A stretch of 64,000 nucleotides of DNA from Shewanella fidelis ATCC BAA-318 (GCF_000518605.1 NZ_JADX01000004.1:124001-188000), one strand, 5' to 3'. Counted from the first letter of the stretch, positions 1 to 10,205 are shown. The notes: generated by a model from the letters alone, not told the origin. Numbers and translations are program-made.

Positions 1-2364
1 ACCACAGAAATTCGCTTAATTAACCATGCATCAGAGTGTATGTGGATGGACTTAAGTTTAACTCGACTTAAAAATGCTAAAGGCGAGCTAAACTCCGTGG
101 TGTTATCTATGGCCAATATCACTTCGTTAAAGCAGTTATCACAGCAACTTAGCCAAGCGAAAGATAATGCCGACGCGGCCAACCAAGCAAAGAGTGATTT
201 CTTAGCGAACATGTCGCACGAGATCCGTACTCCAATGAACGCCATTATTGGTATGTCGCAACTTTGTTTGCAAACAGAGTTAACGAGTAAGCAGCAAAAC
301 TATGTGCAAAAAATCGATCGCGCATCTAAATCGCTACTGGGGATCATTAATGACATCCTCGATTTTTCAAAAATTGAGGCCGGTAAACTCGATATAGAGT
401 CTATTCCGTTTCAGCTCGATACCATGCTTGAAGATCTTAGCGATATGTTCTCCACTAAAGCAGCGGATAAGCACCTAGAGCTGATGTTTGCTGTAGCGCC
501 AAATATGCCAAGGCACCTTGAAGGAGATCCATTACGTCTGAGTCAGGTATTGATTAACCTGATGAACAATGCGATTAAGTTTACCGAGCAAGGTGAAATA
601 TTGTTATCCATTAGTCAATTGGAGTTGGTGGATGAACGGATATTACTGAAATTTAGCGTGCGCGACAGTGGTATTGGCTTACTTGAGGAGCAGCGCAACA
701 AACTGTTCAAGTCATTTAGTCAGGCCGATACTTCAACCACTCGCCGTTATGGTGGAACAGGCCTAGGACTTGCTATTAGTAAACAACTCGTTGAACTAAT
801 GGGCGGAGAAATCGGTGTCGATAGTCAGTTTGGGCATGGTAGTACCTTTTATTTCACTGTCAGCTTGAATATTGCTGATAAAAAGGTGCTAAAAGTCAAA
901 CAAGAAGTTGAGGGGATGCGTATCTTAGTTGCTGATGATAACGCAACCGCCCGTGACATCTTGCGTACGACTTTAGAGAGTATGGGCTTTGAGGTAGATG
1001 TAGTTAAGAGTGGGGCTGAGGCGGTACAGCACTGTAAAACCAATGATTATGCGGTAGCACTCATTGATTGGCTTATGCCTGAAATGAACGGTATTGAAGC
1101 GGCTAAACAGATTTTAGCTAATCAAGCTCAGCCACCAAAAGTCCTTATTGTATCGGCTCATGCCAATCATGAATTAACCGATGAACTTGAACAACTCGAT
1201 ATTGCAGGGTTTATCACGAAACCGATTAGTGCTTCACGTTTACTCGACGGCATCATGCTGTCGTTAGGTGAGCAAGGCACTATGCCAGTGAGGCACAACA
1301 CATCTGAAATCAGTCAATTATTGTTAGCACAGCTAAAAGGCAAACGCATTTTACTTGTTGAAGATAATGAAATGAATCAAGAGGTGGCTAGTGAGTTTTT
1401 AGAGCAAGTCGGTGTGGTGTTATCCATTGCTGAAAATGGCCAAATAGCATTAGAAAAACTGACAATGCAAAGCTTTGATTTAATATTGATGGATTGCCAA
1501 ATGCCAGTCATGGACGGTTATCAAGCGACACAAGCGTTGCGAAAAATGCCGGGACTGGACGATATACCAGTGATAGCAATGACAGCTAACGCAATGGCCG
1601 GTGACAAAGAGATGTGCCTACAAGCAGGTATGAATGATCATATTGCTAAACCGGTTGAAGCGTCATTGCTATATACCAAGCTGCTGCATTATTTAGTCGA
1701 TGATATTCAGGTTAGGCAAGATGCAGACAGCAAGCAGAAGCAGCAGAACAATGATATCCAATCTTGGCCGAACCATCATGCTATCGATGTCGATAAAGGT
1801 CTGCAGTTGGTACAAAATTCTGTGCGTTTATATCAGCGGATCTTTGAACGTTTCAGCAGCGGTCAGATTGATATTGCAGCGCAAATAGAGCAGGCCTTGG
1901 ATGAGGGTAAAGTAGATGATGCAATTCGTTATGCGCATACCTTAAAAGGGGTTGCTGGTAACCTGTACTCTGCTGAGCTGAGTGAGCTAGCGAGAAAGAT
2001 AGAGGCCAAACTGCAAGATTCATCGACAGCCGATGTTAGCCAAGAGCTTGCTAAATTGGCGACGTTAGTGGAGTCAATTTGCTGTGCGATTACAGATTGG
2101 ATGGCGCAACTGAACTCACAGCAACTCGATCAAACAGTCGCGATTGAAGAGATCGCAACAGCAGGACAGCTAAATGATGCTGTTAGCGAGTTACTACAAA
2201 TGCTTGAAGATGCTGATGCTGACGCGGTCGAAAAAATGGATGCAATGCGCTCTCAGGTTTCTGAGTCGTTATGGCAAAAAATGAGCCCTGCAGTCAATAT
2301 GGTTAATCAATATCAGTTTGATGAAGCTGCCCAACTCATAAAGCAGTTATTTAAATCGTCGTAA
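1..2364 (+). CDS. Hybrid sensor histidine kinase/response regulator with HPt domain (5' partial)
   Basis: The reading frame is open from base 1, so the gene starts upstream; the first ATG at 40 is internal. In order: the tail of a probable PAS sensor domain, a coiled-coil linker, the HisKA H-box ([12 protein letters not shown], phospho-His codon at 217-219), an HATPase_c domain (N-box [12 protein letters not shown] boxes DSGIGL and GGTGLGLA), two receiver domains (RILVADDN with [19 protein letters not shown] with [11 protein letters not shown]) and a C-terminal HPt domain ([11 protein letters not shown]). This is a complete phosphorelay on one membrane or cytoplasmic protein; the sensory part is not visible. 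The HD-GYP response regulator 120 bp downstream on the same strand is a plausible partner. The signal and cognate regulator are unknown. Confidence 0.95.
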   Translation, partial: TTEIRLINHASECMWMDLSLTRLKNAKGELNSVVLSMANITSLKQLSQQLSQAKDNADAANQAKSDFLANMSHEIRTPMNAIIGMSQLCLQTELTSKQQNYVQKIDRASKSLLGIINDILDFSKIEAGKLDIESIPFQLDTMLEDLSDMFSTKAADKHLELMFAVAPNMPRHLEGDPLRLSQVLINLMNNAIKFTEQGEILLSISQLELVDERILLKFSVRDSGIGLLEEQRNKLFKSFSQADTSTTRRYGGTGLGLAISKQLVELMGGEIGVDSQFGHGSTFYFTVSLNIADKKVLKVKQEVEGMRILVADDNATARDILRTTLESMGFEVDVVKSGAEAVQHCKTNDYAVALIDWLMPEMNGIEAAKQILANQAQPPKVLIVSAHANHELTDELEQLDIAGFITKPISASRLLDGIMLSLGEQGTMPVRHNTSEISQLLLAQLKGKRILLVEDNEMNQEVASEFLEQVGVVLSIAENGQIALEKLTMQSFDLILMDCQMPVMDGYQATQALRKMPGLDDIPVIAMTANAMAGDKEMCLQAGMNDHIAKPVEASLLYTKLLHYLVDDIQVRQDADSKQKQQNNDIQSWPNHHAIDVDKGLQLVQNSVRLYQRIFERFSSGQIDIAAQIEQALDEGKVDDAIRYAHTLKGVAGNLYSAELSELARKIEAKLQDSSTADVSQELAKLATLVESICCAITDWMAQLNSQQLDQTVAIEEIATAGQLNDAVSELLQMLEDADADAVEKMDAMRSQVSESLWQKMSPAVNMVNQYQFDEAAQLIKQLFKSS

Positions 2365-2486
2365 TTGTTTGCGGCTCGCAAACTTAAGCCAAGCAGGCAT
2401 GGTTTGCTACATGGTTATTGCTGTTTGGCTATACTAAACATCAAAAATTGCCGCAAAAAGTGTTGCAGTAAAGGAGTAAGAGGTTA

Positions 2487-3506
2487 ATGGACAAGGCCAC
2501 TGTTTTAGTTGTTGATGATACACCAGAGAATATCGATATATTGGTGGGCATTCTGGCACAAGACTATAAAGTTAAGGTCGCCATTGATGGCCCTCGAGCA
2601 CTTGCGTTAGCAGCAAAAACTGTTCCGGACCTTATTCTGCTAGATGTGATGATGCCAGGCATGAATGGCTATGAGGTGTGTAAACGTTTAAAGCAAGATC
2701 CTCTAACGAGTCATATTCCGGTTATTTTCGTCACGGCATTAACAGATGTTGCTGACGAAACCCAAGGGTTTGAACTTGGTGCTGTAGATTACATTACTAA
2801 GCCTGTGAGTGCGCCAGTGGTTAAAGCGCGAGTGAAGACTCATTTAGCTTTATACGATCAAAAGCGCTTACTCGAGCAAGAAGTAAAAGCGCGCACCAAA
2901 GAGTTAGAAGACACTCGTTTTGAGATCATTCGTCGCCTTGGTCGAGCAGCAGAGTATAAGGATAATGAAACTGGCCTGCACGTTATTAGAATGAGCCACT
3001 ATGCCAGATTATTAGCTGTTGAATCTGGACTGCCTGATAAATATTGCGAGCTTATTTATAACGCCGCACCCATGCACGATATCGGTAAGATAGGCACCCC
3101 TGATGCCATTTTAAAAAAGCCCGATAAGCTGAATGAGCAGGAGTGGCTAGAGATGCAACGTCATGCTGAAATTGGTGCTGAAATTATCGGTGAGCATAAC
3201 GATCCTTTACTGGAAATGGCGCGCAGGATTGCATTAACTCATCATGAAAAGTGGGATGGTACGGGTTATCCAAATGGTTTGTCCGGTGAAGATATTCCTA
3301 TTGAGGGGCGTATAGTCGCTATTGCTGACGTATTTGACGCGTTAACCTCAATAAGGCCTTATAAACAGGCGTGGTCAGTGGCAGAAACTATGGACTTGTT
3401 TGAGCGAGAGTCGGGTAAACATTTTGACCCACAATTAGTGGTGCATTTTAAGCAGGTTATTGATGAGGCGATTAAAATCCGCGACAGCTATAATGAAACC
3501 GCTTAG
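2487..3506 (+). CDS. Response regulator with HD-GYP domain (c-di-GMP phosphodiesterase)
   Basis: 339 aa. An N-terminal receiver domain (VLVVDDTPEN; phospho-acceptor Asp in LLLDVMMPGMNG) is joined by a short coiled linker to an HD-GYP domain carrying the HD motif (MHDIGKIGTP) and HHEKWDGTGYP. The HD-GYP family hydrolyses cyclic di-GMP, and the metal-binding and GYP residues look intact, so activity is expected. A good ribosome site (aaaggagt) precedes ATG 2487. It follows the hybrid kinase and lies near a VpsT-like regulator, which suggests a local c-di-GMP signalling group; that link is inference. Confidence 0.93.
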   Translation: MDKATVLVVDDTPENIDILVGILAQDYKVKVAIDGPRALALAAKTVPDLILLDVMMPGMNGYEVCKRLKQDPLTSHIPVIFVTALTDVADETQGFELGAVDYITKPVSAPVVKARVKTHLALYDQKRLLEQEVKARTKELEDTRFEIIRRLGRAAEYKDNETGLHVIRMSHYARLLAVESGLPDKYCELIYNAAPMHDIGKIGTPDAILKKPDKLNEQEWLEMQRHAEIGAEIIGEHNDPLLEMARRIALTHHEKWDGTGYPNGLSGEDIPIEGRIVAIADVFDALTSIRPYKQAWSVAETMDLFERESGKHFDPQLVVHFKQVIDEAIKIRDSYNETA

Positions 3507-3530
3507 CGAGTTAGAGCGGTTTAGCACAAT

Positions 3531-3556
3531 AAAAAAGGCGCCTCAGGCGCCTTTTT
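3531..3556. terminator. Bidirectional Rho-independent terminator
   Basis: AAAAAAGGCGCC-TCA-GGCGCCTTTTTA: a G+C-rich stem flanked by A and T runs. It lies between the convergent HD-GYP gene and ygfZ and can serve both. Confidence 0.9.
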
Positions 3557-3588
3557 ATTGCTATCTCTATGCTTTACATTAATTGGTA

Positions 3589-4554
3589 TTACTCTTCTAA
3601 CGAGTAAGGTAGCGCAATCAAGCTTAGTTGCGAGGCGGTATCATCTGCAATGCGCAGCTTGGCATCCATATCTGTATCGTTTGCTAATACCGCTGTTAGC
3701 AGTACTTGTTCATCTCGTTGTACACATTCGATGATAGTACCTGCGCGGCGATAGCCTTCACCATCCTCTAACGCAATTTCAAGCTGACTATCATTGGTTA
3801 CTGGTGCTGATACCGTGCCAGTCACTATATAAAGTGCACGCTTGTTGCCACCACGGTACTTCATTCTGGCAACGGTTTCTTGGCCCATGTAGCAGCCTTT
3901 GTTAAAGCTAATACCGTTAATCGCTTGCACGTTACACATCTGTGGCACGAACTGGTTTTGGTGATGTGCAGCTAGGTTTGGGTAACCAGCTAAAATCTCC
4001 AGTGCTTGCCATGCACTGGCATCAAAAATCGGATGCTCGATTTGAGCAACTAGTGCATCGGCATTAGCTTTATCGATAGCGAGGATATAACGTCCTTCAT
4101 CATGGATAATCATGCCGTTATCAATTAAGGTGAGTTCAGGGTTAAGTTCACCAAACTGCTCTATTAGCCAAGCGCTTGCTTGTTCGCCAGCGACACCGAG
4201 TAGTAACCAAGCGTCACTCGCATCAGTTAACTCCGCTTTACTAAATATCGCGTATTTTTGTAGTTGCGGTAGGTCTAACGCCAAGGTATCTCTCGGCATC
4301 ATCAAAAATAGGGTGTCATCTTTAGCAAAGGTTCTAAAGGTTGCTAACATCTTACCTTTAGGATCACAGTGAGCGCCCCAGCGCCATTGTTCGGTTTCTA
4401 ACGAGCTAATATCCGTGGTCACTTGGCCATGAATAAAGCTGCGACCTTGCTCACCCGTAACAGACATTAAGCCTAAGTGTGAAAGTTCAGCAACAAGCAG
4501 TTCTGGTTGTGGGCCGTTAAGTGGCCAAGAAGGCTGAGAGGTTGACAGCGTCAT
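3589..4554 (-). CDS. ygfZ: Folate-binding Fe-S cluster/tRNA-modification protein YgfZ
   Basis: About 321 aa, close to the E. coli length of 326. The family signature KGCYMGQETVARMKYRG is present; its Cys is the conserved residue of the YgfZ/GcvT-like family. YgfZ binds tetrahydrofolate and supports Fe-S enzymes such as MiaB. I chose ATG 4554 over the upstream TTG at 4578 because TTGGA sits at ribosome-site distance before the ATG and nothing suitable precedes the TTG. The gene is convergent with the HD-GYP gene. Confidence 0.9.
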   Translation of the reverse strand: MTLSTSQPSWPLNGPQPELLVAELSHLGLMSVTGEQGRSFIHGQVTTDISSLETEQWRWGAHCDPKGKMLATFRTFAKDDTLFLMMPRDTLALDLPQLQKYAIFSKAELTDASDAWLLLGVAGEQASAWLIEQFGELNPELTLIDNGMIIHDEGRYILAIDKANADALVAQIEHPIFDASAWQALEILAGYPNLAAHHQNQFVPQMCNVQAINGISFNKGCYMGQETVARMKYRGGNKRALYIVTGTVSAPVTNDSQLEIALEDGEGYRRAGTIIECVQRDEQVLLTAVLANDTDMDAKLRIADDTASQLSLIALPYSLEE

Positions 4555-4660
4555 CTGAGAGTCCAAGAATAAAATCAAGTAAGGGTAATGATTGTACCGC
4601 TAAATTTGTACTGCGCAAGCGCAGTTGTTCAAACATTATCAGCTTAAGCAGATAAAAATA

Positions 4661-4690
4661 AAGGCCGTATAAATTGATTTATACGGCCTT
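4661..4690. terminator. Terminator downstream of serA
   Basis: A perfect 13-bp stem (AAGGCCGTATAAA, loop TTGA) flanked by A and T runs, placed 39 bp after the serA stop on the minus strand. Confidence 0.88.
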
Positions 4691-4728
4691 TATTGTGGCT
4701 CAATATCGCTTGAGCTGGAACTCAAAAA

Positions 4729-5958
4729 TTAATGCAGCAAACGGGTTCTAATCGTACCTTCAATGGCTTGCATTTCAATCAATGCTTCATCAGCTTGATC
4801 TGAGTCGACTTCCATCACAACGTAACCAATCTCGGCAGTTGTTTGTAGGTATTGTGCCGCAATGTTGATGCCTTTCTCTGCAAACGCTGAGTTAATCTTG
4901 ATAAGAATACCCGGGCGGTTGTGGTGAATATGCAACAAGCGTGATGTACCAGTATGCTGTGCTAGCGATACCTCTGGGAAGTTAACTGCAGTCATGGTTG
5001 AACCATTATCTGAGTACTTAGCCAGCTTACCTGCGACTTCAATACCGATGTTTTCTTGTGCTTCAGCAGTACTACCACCAACGTGTGGAGTCAGTAGCAC
5101 ATTGTCTAGTCCGCGTAGTGGGCTGACAAATTCGTCATCATTCGATTTTGGCTCAACTGGGAATACGTCAATTGCCGCGCCCGCGAGGTGTTCTTCTTTC
5201 AGTGACGCTGCTAGCGCATCAATATCAACCACAGTGCCGCGAGAGGCGTTAATCAAGATGCTACCTTTACGCATAAGGGCTAGCTCTTCATGACCTATCA
5301 TCTCTTTGGTTTGCGGTGTTTCTGGAACGTGTAAACTCACAACATCTGCCAATGACAGTAGCTGCTGCATTGAGTGAACTTGCTGAGCGTTACCGAGTGG
5401 CAGCTTGTCTTCGATATCGAAGAAGATGACTCGCATACCTAAGGTTTCAGCCAAAATACCAAGTTGAGTACCAATGTGGCCGTAACCAATTACGCCTAAG
5501 GTTTTTCCGCGAGCTTCATAGCTGCCAGAAGCACTCTTTAACCAGCCACCACGGTGCGCAAGAGCATTACGTTGTGGAATGCCACGCAGTAACATAATGA
5601 TTTCGCCCAATACTAATTCAGCCACGCTGCGGGTATTAGAGAAGGGGGCGTTAAATACAGGGATGCCTAACTTTTCAGCAGCTTTTAAGCTTACTTGGTT
5701 AGTACCAATACAGAAACAGCCAATACCAACTAATTTTTCAGCGCGGGACAAGACTTCTTCAGTCAATTGGGTACGGGATCGAATACCAATAAAATGGGCA
5801 TCTTTGATGGATGCATGAAGCTCATCTTCAGCAAGTGATGCTTTGTGGTATTCGATATTGGTGTAACCGGCACGTTCAAACACATCTACCGCAGATTGGT
5901 GGACGCCTTCCAACAGCAGGATCTTAATTTTATCCTTGTCCAGCGAATGTTTCGCCAT
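4729..5958 (-). CDS. serA: D-3-phosphoglycerate dehydrogenase
   Basis: 409 aa, matching the short E. coli-type SerA of 410 aa. It oxidises 3-phosphoglycerate to 3-phosphohydroxypyruvate with NAD, the first step of serine synthesis. Visible features are the Rossmann motif VIGYGHIGTQLG, the substrate-binding Arg in NASRGTVVD, the catalytic Glu region DVFPVEPK, the catalytic His in LTPHVGGSTAEAQ, and a C-terminal ACT domain (HHNRPGILIKINSAFAEKG) expected to bind serine for feedback inhibition. rpiA, its usual neighbour in enterics, is not next to it here. Confidence 0.97.
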   Translation of the reverse strand: MAKHSLDKDKIKILLLEGVHQSAVDVFERAGYTNIEYHKASLAEDELHASIKDAHFIGIRSRTQLTEEVLSRAEKLVGIGCFCIGTNQVSLKAAEKLGIPVFNAPFSNTRSVAELVLGEIIMLLRGIPQRNALAHRGGWLKSASGSYEARGKTLGVIGYGHIGTQLGILAETLGMRVIFFDIEDKLPLGNAQQVHSMQQLLSLADVVSLHVPETPQTKEMIGHEELALMRKGSILINASRGTVVDIDALAASLKEEHLAGAAIDVFPVEPKSNDDEFVSPLRGLDNVLLTPHVGGSTAEAQENIGIEVAGKLAKYSDNGSTMTAVNFPEVSLAQHTGTSRLLHIHHNRPGILIKINSAFAEKGINIAAQYLQTTAEIGYVVMEVDSDQADEALIEMQAIEGTIRTRLLH

Positions 5959-6117
5959 GATTTATGTACCCTTTTAGTTTATATGTATTATGTATACTTA
6001 ACGCCACCGCAGAGACGACTAAACTCTACGTTGTAGGAGTGGTTTGGGTATAGACTGTCAATGTACTAAGGACTGAAAAGCCTTCCAACTGATATTTACG
6101 TCGAAAGCGTAACAGAG

Positions 6118-6145
6118 GTAACAAAGTAGCACTTTTTTTTGTTAC
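6118..6145 (+). other. Hairpin ahead of the yjdF leader ORF
   Basis: GTAACAAA (6118-6125) pairs exactly with TTTGTTAC (6138-6145) across a 12-nt loop containing a T run. It ends 13 bp before the mini-ORF at 6159 and could form in the 5' leader of the yjdF transcript. The function is unknown. Confidence 0.4.
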
Positions 6146-6158
6146 TGTGGAGGGCTAG

Positions 6159-6221
6159 ATGGCTAAAGTGTTTATTCGTAATTTAGAACAATATGGTATA
6201 TGGGGGAGTTATTTTGAATAA
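6159..6221 (+). CDS. Tiny leader ORF (20 codons) overlapping yjdF start
   Basis: ATG 6159 is preceded by a strong ribosome site (GGAGGG at 6149-6154) and opens a 20-codon frame beginning MAKVFIRNLE and ending GSYFE. Its stop codon (6219-6221) overlaps the likely TTG start of the YjdF-like gene at 6214, the arrangement expected for translational coupling. No similarity is recognised. It could be a leader peptide or a chance ORF; the strong ribosome site favours translation. Confidence 0.4.
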   Translation: MAKVFIRNLEQYGIWGSYFE

Positions 6222-6819
6222 AAGCACTGTGTGGCTAGTGATATTCTTCGCTGTATTGATTTGGTCAGGCATTAATCCTAAAGATCAATTTACTTGGTTT
6301 TTAGAGGTTGCACCGGCAATTATAGCCTTGCCAATATTGATTTTTACTCGTAAGAGTTTTGCGCTAACTAGCCTAGCTTACGGTTTGATTTTAGTGCATT
6401 GCGTGATCTTAATGGTTGGTGGTCATTATACCTATGCGGAGGTGCCACTATTCGACTGGATTGCAGATTGGACTGGCGGTGAACGCAACAATTACGACAA
6501 AGTCGGTCACCTTGCTCAAGGCTTTATTCCAGCATTGTTGGCACGAGAACTGTTTATTCGTTTAAACGTAGTTAAAGTCGGTGCTTGGTGTAACTTTTTA
6601 GCTGTTTGTTTTGCATTAGCATTTTCTGCTTTTTATGAGCTAATTGAATGGTGGGTTGCCGAGCTTACCGGTGAAGATGCAGAAGCCTTTTTAGGTACTC
6701 AGGGCTATGTATGGGACACCCAGTCAGATATGGCAATGGCACTAATTGGCGCAATTGCGTCGGTGTTATTGTTAGGCCGTTTGCATGACAAGCAATTGAA
6801 TGCAAAACTAGCTAGTTGA
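6214..6819 (+). CDS. YjdF-like DUF2238 inner-membrane protein
   Basis: About 202 aa with five or six hydrophobic segments. The conserved DUF2238 stretches are visible: YDKVGHLAQGFIPALLARE and FYELIEWWVAELTGEDAEAF, followed by QGYVWDTQSDM. The family has no firm function. I prefer TTG 6214 as start because GGGGGAG lies 6-7 bases upstream; the ATG at 6193 would add seven polar residues and has no ribosome site. It may be translated by coupling to the tiny ORF that ends inside its start region. Confidence 0.75.
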   Translation: MNKSTVWLVIFFAVLIWSGINPKDQFTWFLEVAPAIIALPILIFTRKSFALTSLAYGLILVHCVILMVGGHYTYAEVPLFDWIADWTGGERNNYDKVGHLAQGFIPALLARELFIRLNVVKVGAWCNFLAVCFALAFSAFYELIEWWVAELTGEDAEAFLGTQGYVWDTQSDMAMALIGAIASVLLLGRLHDKQLNAKLAS

Positions 6820-6896
6820 TTAACAAAAAACTAACAGGTTAAACCACTCTATTGCAGCATTGGTTGCTGAATTTCTGTATACTTTTGCTGCTTTTT

Positions 6897-6919
6897 GCTG
6901 TTCGCATGATGCGAACAGC
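6897..6919. other. Perfect 11-bp palindrome downstream of yjdF
   Basis: GCTGTTCGCAT (6897-6907), a single central G, then ATGCGAACAGC. There is no T run, so it is not a classical terminator. It may be an RNA 3' end structure or a protein-binding palindrome. Confidence 0.5.
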
Positions 6920-7055
6920 GTAAATAATTTAATAATGCCGTAGTCATCTCTGTTATTGAGTCGACGGACTGCTTTTATACTGACTTATACGATGGGCTGT
7001 ATATTAGCGTTTGTTTTATTTAGCGGACAGGCATAACTTTTCAGGGAGAAAAGTG

Positions 7056-7730
7056 ATGAGTAAAATTGACGAAATAGTCTTCCTTCATCAGGTGGCTTCC
7101 CCTTGCCACTTAGCTATTCTTGCAGACTCAATAGGATTAAAAACCCGGGTTGTTACAGATATTGAGCAGCTAGAAACAGACTCAAACAAACGCTGCTTTT
7201 ATTTGGTCTCTCAGCAAGGTGCTGCGCTGGATAATAATGGTATTCCTCTTGTGGCTACCCAGTTGGTTAAACATGTTCCTGTTGCGCTTTATCAAGTTGA
7301 ACGTGATGGGTTAAATGGCGAAGCGGCGTTGCTCGCAGGTTTTTGTGGGTTACTTTTCCTTGATGAGCGCATGGATTTGCTATTAACCGGCTTACGTAAA
7401 ATGCTGGCTGATGAACTTTGGTTTGACCGGCCTTTACTAAGTAAAGTGTTTCGTCACTTAGTGAGCAAGGTTGAAGTTGCTCCGGAGTTAACAACTGAGA
7501 ATAGTGAAACCTTAGAGGTACTGACTAACCGAGAGAAGACCATTATTCAATTAGTATCTAGCGGTGCACGCAATAAAGAGATCGCCAATAAACTCAGTAT
7601 TAGTGAGCACACAGTTAAAGCGCATATATCTTCAATTTTTAGAAAGACCCAAGCGCGTAATCGTGTTGAGTTATTACGTTGGGCACAATCTTTTCAAAGT
7701 CATTTAGACTTATTCGCACTAACGCACTAA
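7056..7730 (+). CDS. LuxR-family regulator, CsgD/VpsT-like
   Basis: 224 aa from ATG 7056 (ribosome site AGGGAG; an in-frame GTG sits immediately before). The N-terminal half has the size of a degenerate receiver domain without a clear phosphorylation site. The C-terminal LuxR helix-turn-helix is obvious (LTNREKTIIQLVSSG, NKEIANKLSISEHTVKAH). Length and layout match VpsT of Vibrio, which binds c-di-GMP through a W-[FLM]-[TS]-R motif; here residues 122-125 read WFDR, a near match. The expected role is control of biofilm matrix genes, inferred from family and from the nearby HD-GYP gene. Confidence 0.8.
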   Translation: MSKIDEIVFLHQVASPCHLAILADSIGLKTRVVTDIEQLETDSNKRCFYLVSQQGAALDNNGIPLVATQLVKHVPVALYQVERDGLNGEAALLAGFCGLLFLDERMDLLLTGLRKMLADELWFDRPLLSKVFRHLVSKVEVAPELTTENSETLEVLTNREKTIIQLVSSGARNKEIANKLSISEHTVKAHISSIFRKTQARNRVELLRWAQSFQSHLDLFALTH

Positions 7731-8181
7731 ACAAGTTGTTGGACCATTTTGATTTTAAGATGCAACTGCTTTGAACTGCATTGGTGTTGACAGATTTAAT
7801 CTTTATTTCATTAATCGCAGTCAGTATGAGGCTAAGTTTGTTCTGAACAATAAACTTAGCCTCAGCTTAATTTAGGTTATAAAATTACAGAATTGTTGTT
7901 TATAGATCGGTTTGTGGCCGTTGTAACTGCAAAATCTTCCCGTTTTCTTCCTTCTCTAAAAGCGTTTAAATGTAACCTTAGCTGATGTTATTTAACTGGG
8001 TGGTTGGGCTTCTGTTTGGTTAATGTTTTGCTAATGTTGTTTTTGTGCCGCTTTTAGTCTGAATTTTGCGTGAACTCGATAAAACTCCAAATAATATGCA
8101 GCAAATGTCGCTTAACGTCTTGCAGCAAACTTTCGCCTGTATACACTGCGGGCATATCAAGATTTAAATGGTAATAAAGTT
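7731..8181 (+). promoter_or_regulatory. Intergenic region upstream of nupC with a long hairpin and a direct repeat
   Basis: A perfect 13-bp stem, TGAGGCTAAGTTT (7827-7839) with AAACTTAGCCTCA (7852-7864), follows the LuxR gene without a T run and may end its transcript. TGCAGCAAA occurs twice, at 8097 and 8121, 24 bp apart, just before a TATACACT element (8140-8147) that could be the nupC -10. I found no clear CRP or CytR operator. Confidence 0.45.
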
Positions 8182-9408
8182 ATGGAAGTTTTCGTCAGTT
8201 TGTTCGGTATGCTATGTCTTATGGGACTAGCCGTTGCCTTATCAGAAAATAGAAAAGCAATTAACCTTAGAACGGTGCTGGGGGCACTAGCATTTCAAGT
8301 CGCATTTGGCGCATTTGTTATGTACGTGCCAGTTGGCCAAGCCGTGCTTGACGGAGCGTCAAACGGTGTTATGCATGTGATTGGTTACGCCAATGAAGGT
8401 TTAACCTTCTTGTTTGGTGACTTAGCTAAGTTTGGGGTTGGCTTTATTTTTGTGATTAACGTGCTATTTGTGGTGGTATTTATTAGCGCACTAATCGCCG
8501 TACTTTATTACTTAGGTATTATGCAGTTGGTGATCGGCCTTATTGGCGGTGGTTTATCTAAACTACTAGGTTCTAGCCGCGCTGAATCGCTATCTGCAAC
8601 TGCAAACATCTTTGTTGGCCCAATCGAAGCGCCATCAATGGTGCGTCCATTTGTAAAGCACATGACCCGTTCAGAATTGTTTGCGGTAATGACTGGTGGT
8701 TTAGCATCAGTAGCTGGTGGCACCATGATTGGTTATATCCAAATGGGCGTCGATGTTAAATACGTTCTGACAGCCGCATTTATGACAGCGCCAGCGGGTT
8801 TACTATTTGCTAAGTTGATGTGGCCTGAGACTGAAACCCCGCAAAACGACATCAAGAAAGTGATGGACGATGTGGAAGACAAGCCTGCTAACGTGCTTGA
8901 CGCTGCTGCTGGTGGCGCGGCAATGGGGATGCAGCAAGTGTTATCGGTATCTGCGTTGTTATTAGCATTCGTGGCGCTTATTGCAATGGTGAACGGCATG
9001 CTAGGCGGTATTGGTGGCTGGTTTGGTGTTGAAGACCTTACTATGCAAGCTATTTTAGGTTACCTACTTGCACCACTCGCTTGGGTAATGGGCGTACCTT
9101 GGAGCGAAGCGACACAAGCGGCATCATTTATTGGCCAAAAGATGGTTATCAACGAGTTTGTTGCCTACATCGACTTCTTAAAAGTGGCTGATCAGTTGTC
9201 AGAAAAGACGCAAATTATTATCAGTTTTGCACTATGTGGCTTCGCTAACATCGGGTCACTAGCTATGGTGATTGGTGGTCTAGCAGCACTTTGTCCAGAG
9301 CGTCGTCACGACTTAAGTGCGCTTGGTATGAAGGCATTAGTCGCAGCAGCGCTGGCAAACTTAATGAGCGGTACGATTGCTGGTCTACTGTTCAGCTTAG
9401 CGGGTTAA
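8182..9408 (+). CDS. nupC: NupC-family concentrative nucleoside transporter
   Basis: 408 aa, about eight to ten membrane segments, typical length for bacterial CNT transporters. Characteristic CNT sequences are present: VGPIEAPSMVRPFVKHMTRS and GFANIGSLAMVIGGLAALCP near the C terminus. It imports nucleosides by cation symport. It lies 86 bp upstream of deoD on the same strand, forming a salvage operon: the nucleoside enters, then phosphorolysis releases the purine base. The ribosome site before ATG 8182 is weak (aataaag). Confidence 0.9.
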   Translation: MEVFVSLFGMLCLMGLAVALSENRKAINLRTVLGALAFQVAFGAFVMYVPVGQAVLDGASNGVMHVIGYANEGLTFLFGDLAKFGVGFIFVINVLFVVVFISALIAVLYYLGIMQLVIGLIGGGLSKLLGSSRAESLSATANIFVGPIEAPSMVRPFVKHMTRSELFAVMTGGLASVAGGTMIGYIQMGVDVKYVLTAAFMTAPAGLLFAKLMWPETETPQNDIKKVMDDVEDKPANVLDAAAGGAAMGMQQVLSVSALLLAFVALIAMVNGMLGGIGGWFGVEDLTMQAILGYLLAPLAWVMGVPWSEATQAASFIGQKMVINEFVAYIDFLKVADQLSEKTQIIISFALCGFANIGSLAMVIGGLAALCPERRHDLSALGMKALVAAALANLMSGTIAGLLFSLAG

Positions 9409-9494
9409 TCGCTAACTCACTTTGAAATTGTAATTTTTATCATGAGTAGTTGTTTACTAGCGCAAACAACTGCTCAATTTTTTGAGGAAATATC

Positions 9495-10205
9495 ATGACT
9501 CCACATATCAATGCCGAAAACGGTGCATTTGCAAAAACAGTATTAATGCCAGGTGATCCACTACGAGCTAAATACATTGCTGATAACTTCCTAGAAAACG
9601 CTGTATTGATCACTGATGTGCGTAACATGTTAGGTTACACCGGCGAATACAAAGGCAAGAAGATCTCGGTAATGGGTTCAGGTATGGGGATCCCATCGAT
9701 CTCTATCTACGCAAAAGAGCTAATCACTGAATACGGCGTTGAGAACATTGTTCGCATCGGTTCTTGTGGTGCTATTAGCGACAATATCAAATTAATGGAT
9801 GTTGTGATGGCGATGGGTGCAAGTACTGACTCTGCGGTAAACAGAACCCGTTTTGCAAATACTGACTTTGCAATGATCGCAGACTTTAACCTACTAAAGC
9901 GTGCTGCGGATTCAGCAGAGAAGCTAGGTGCTAACTACCATGTTGGTAACCTTTACTCTTCAGATCTATTCTACAGCGCTGATGAAGAGCGTTACGACTT
10001 AATGGAAAAGTACGGCATTTTAGGTGTCGAGATGGAAGCTGCAGGTTTATACGGTGTTGCTACTGAATATGGTGCTAAGGCATTGGCAATGATGACAGTA
10101 ACTGATCATATCCGCCAAGGTCTGCATTTGACTGCTGAAGAGCGTCAGCAAACGCTAAATGACATGATTAAGCTGACTTTAGATGCGGTAGAAGAGCTTC
10201 TTTAA
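9495..10205 (+). CDS. deoD: Purine nucleoside phosphorylase
   Basis: 236 aa, the usual length of hexameric DeoD. It cleaves purine (deoxy)nucleosides with phosphate to base plus (deoxy)ribose-1-phosphate in the cytoplasm. Motifs: N-terminal [10 protein letters not shown] and [30 protein letters not shown], and the nucleoside-binding [14 protein letters not shown] ribosome site (TTGAGGAAA) precedes ATG 9495. It is the second gene of the nupC-deoD pair. Confidence 0.96.
   Translation: MTPHINAENGAFAKTVLMPGDPLRAKYIADNFLENAVLITDVRNMLGYTGEYKGKKISVMGSGMGIPSISIYAKELITEYGVENIVRIGSCGAISDNIKLMDVVMAMGASTDSAVNRTRFANTDFAMIADFNLLKRAADSAEKLGANYHVGNLYSSDLFYSADEERYDLMEKYGILGVEMEAAGLYGVATEYGAKALAMMTVTDHIRQGLHLTAEERQQTLNDMIKLTLDAVEELL

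Noticed and set aside
5959-6158. 6S RNA or other known small RNA upstream of serA
   Set aside because: 6S RNA is near serA in related bacteria, but the expected long closed hairpin and the zapA/ygfA neighbours are absent here.
8041-8130. CRP or CytR operator for nupC
   Set aside because: Only half-site matches to TGTGA-N6-TCACA are present; the TGCAGCAAA direct repeat does not match a known operator.
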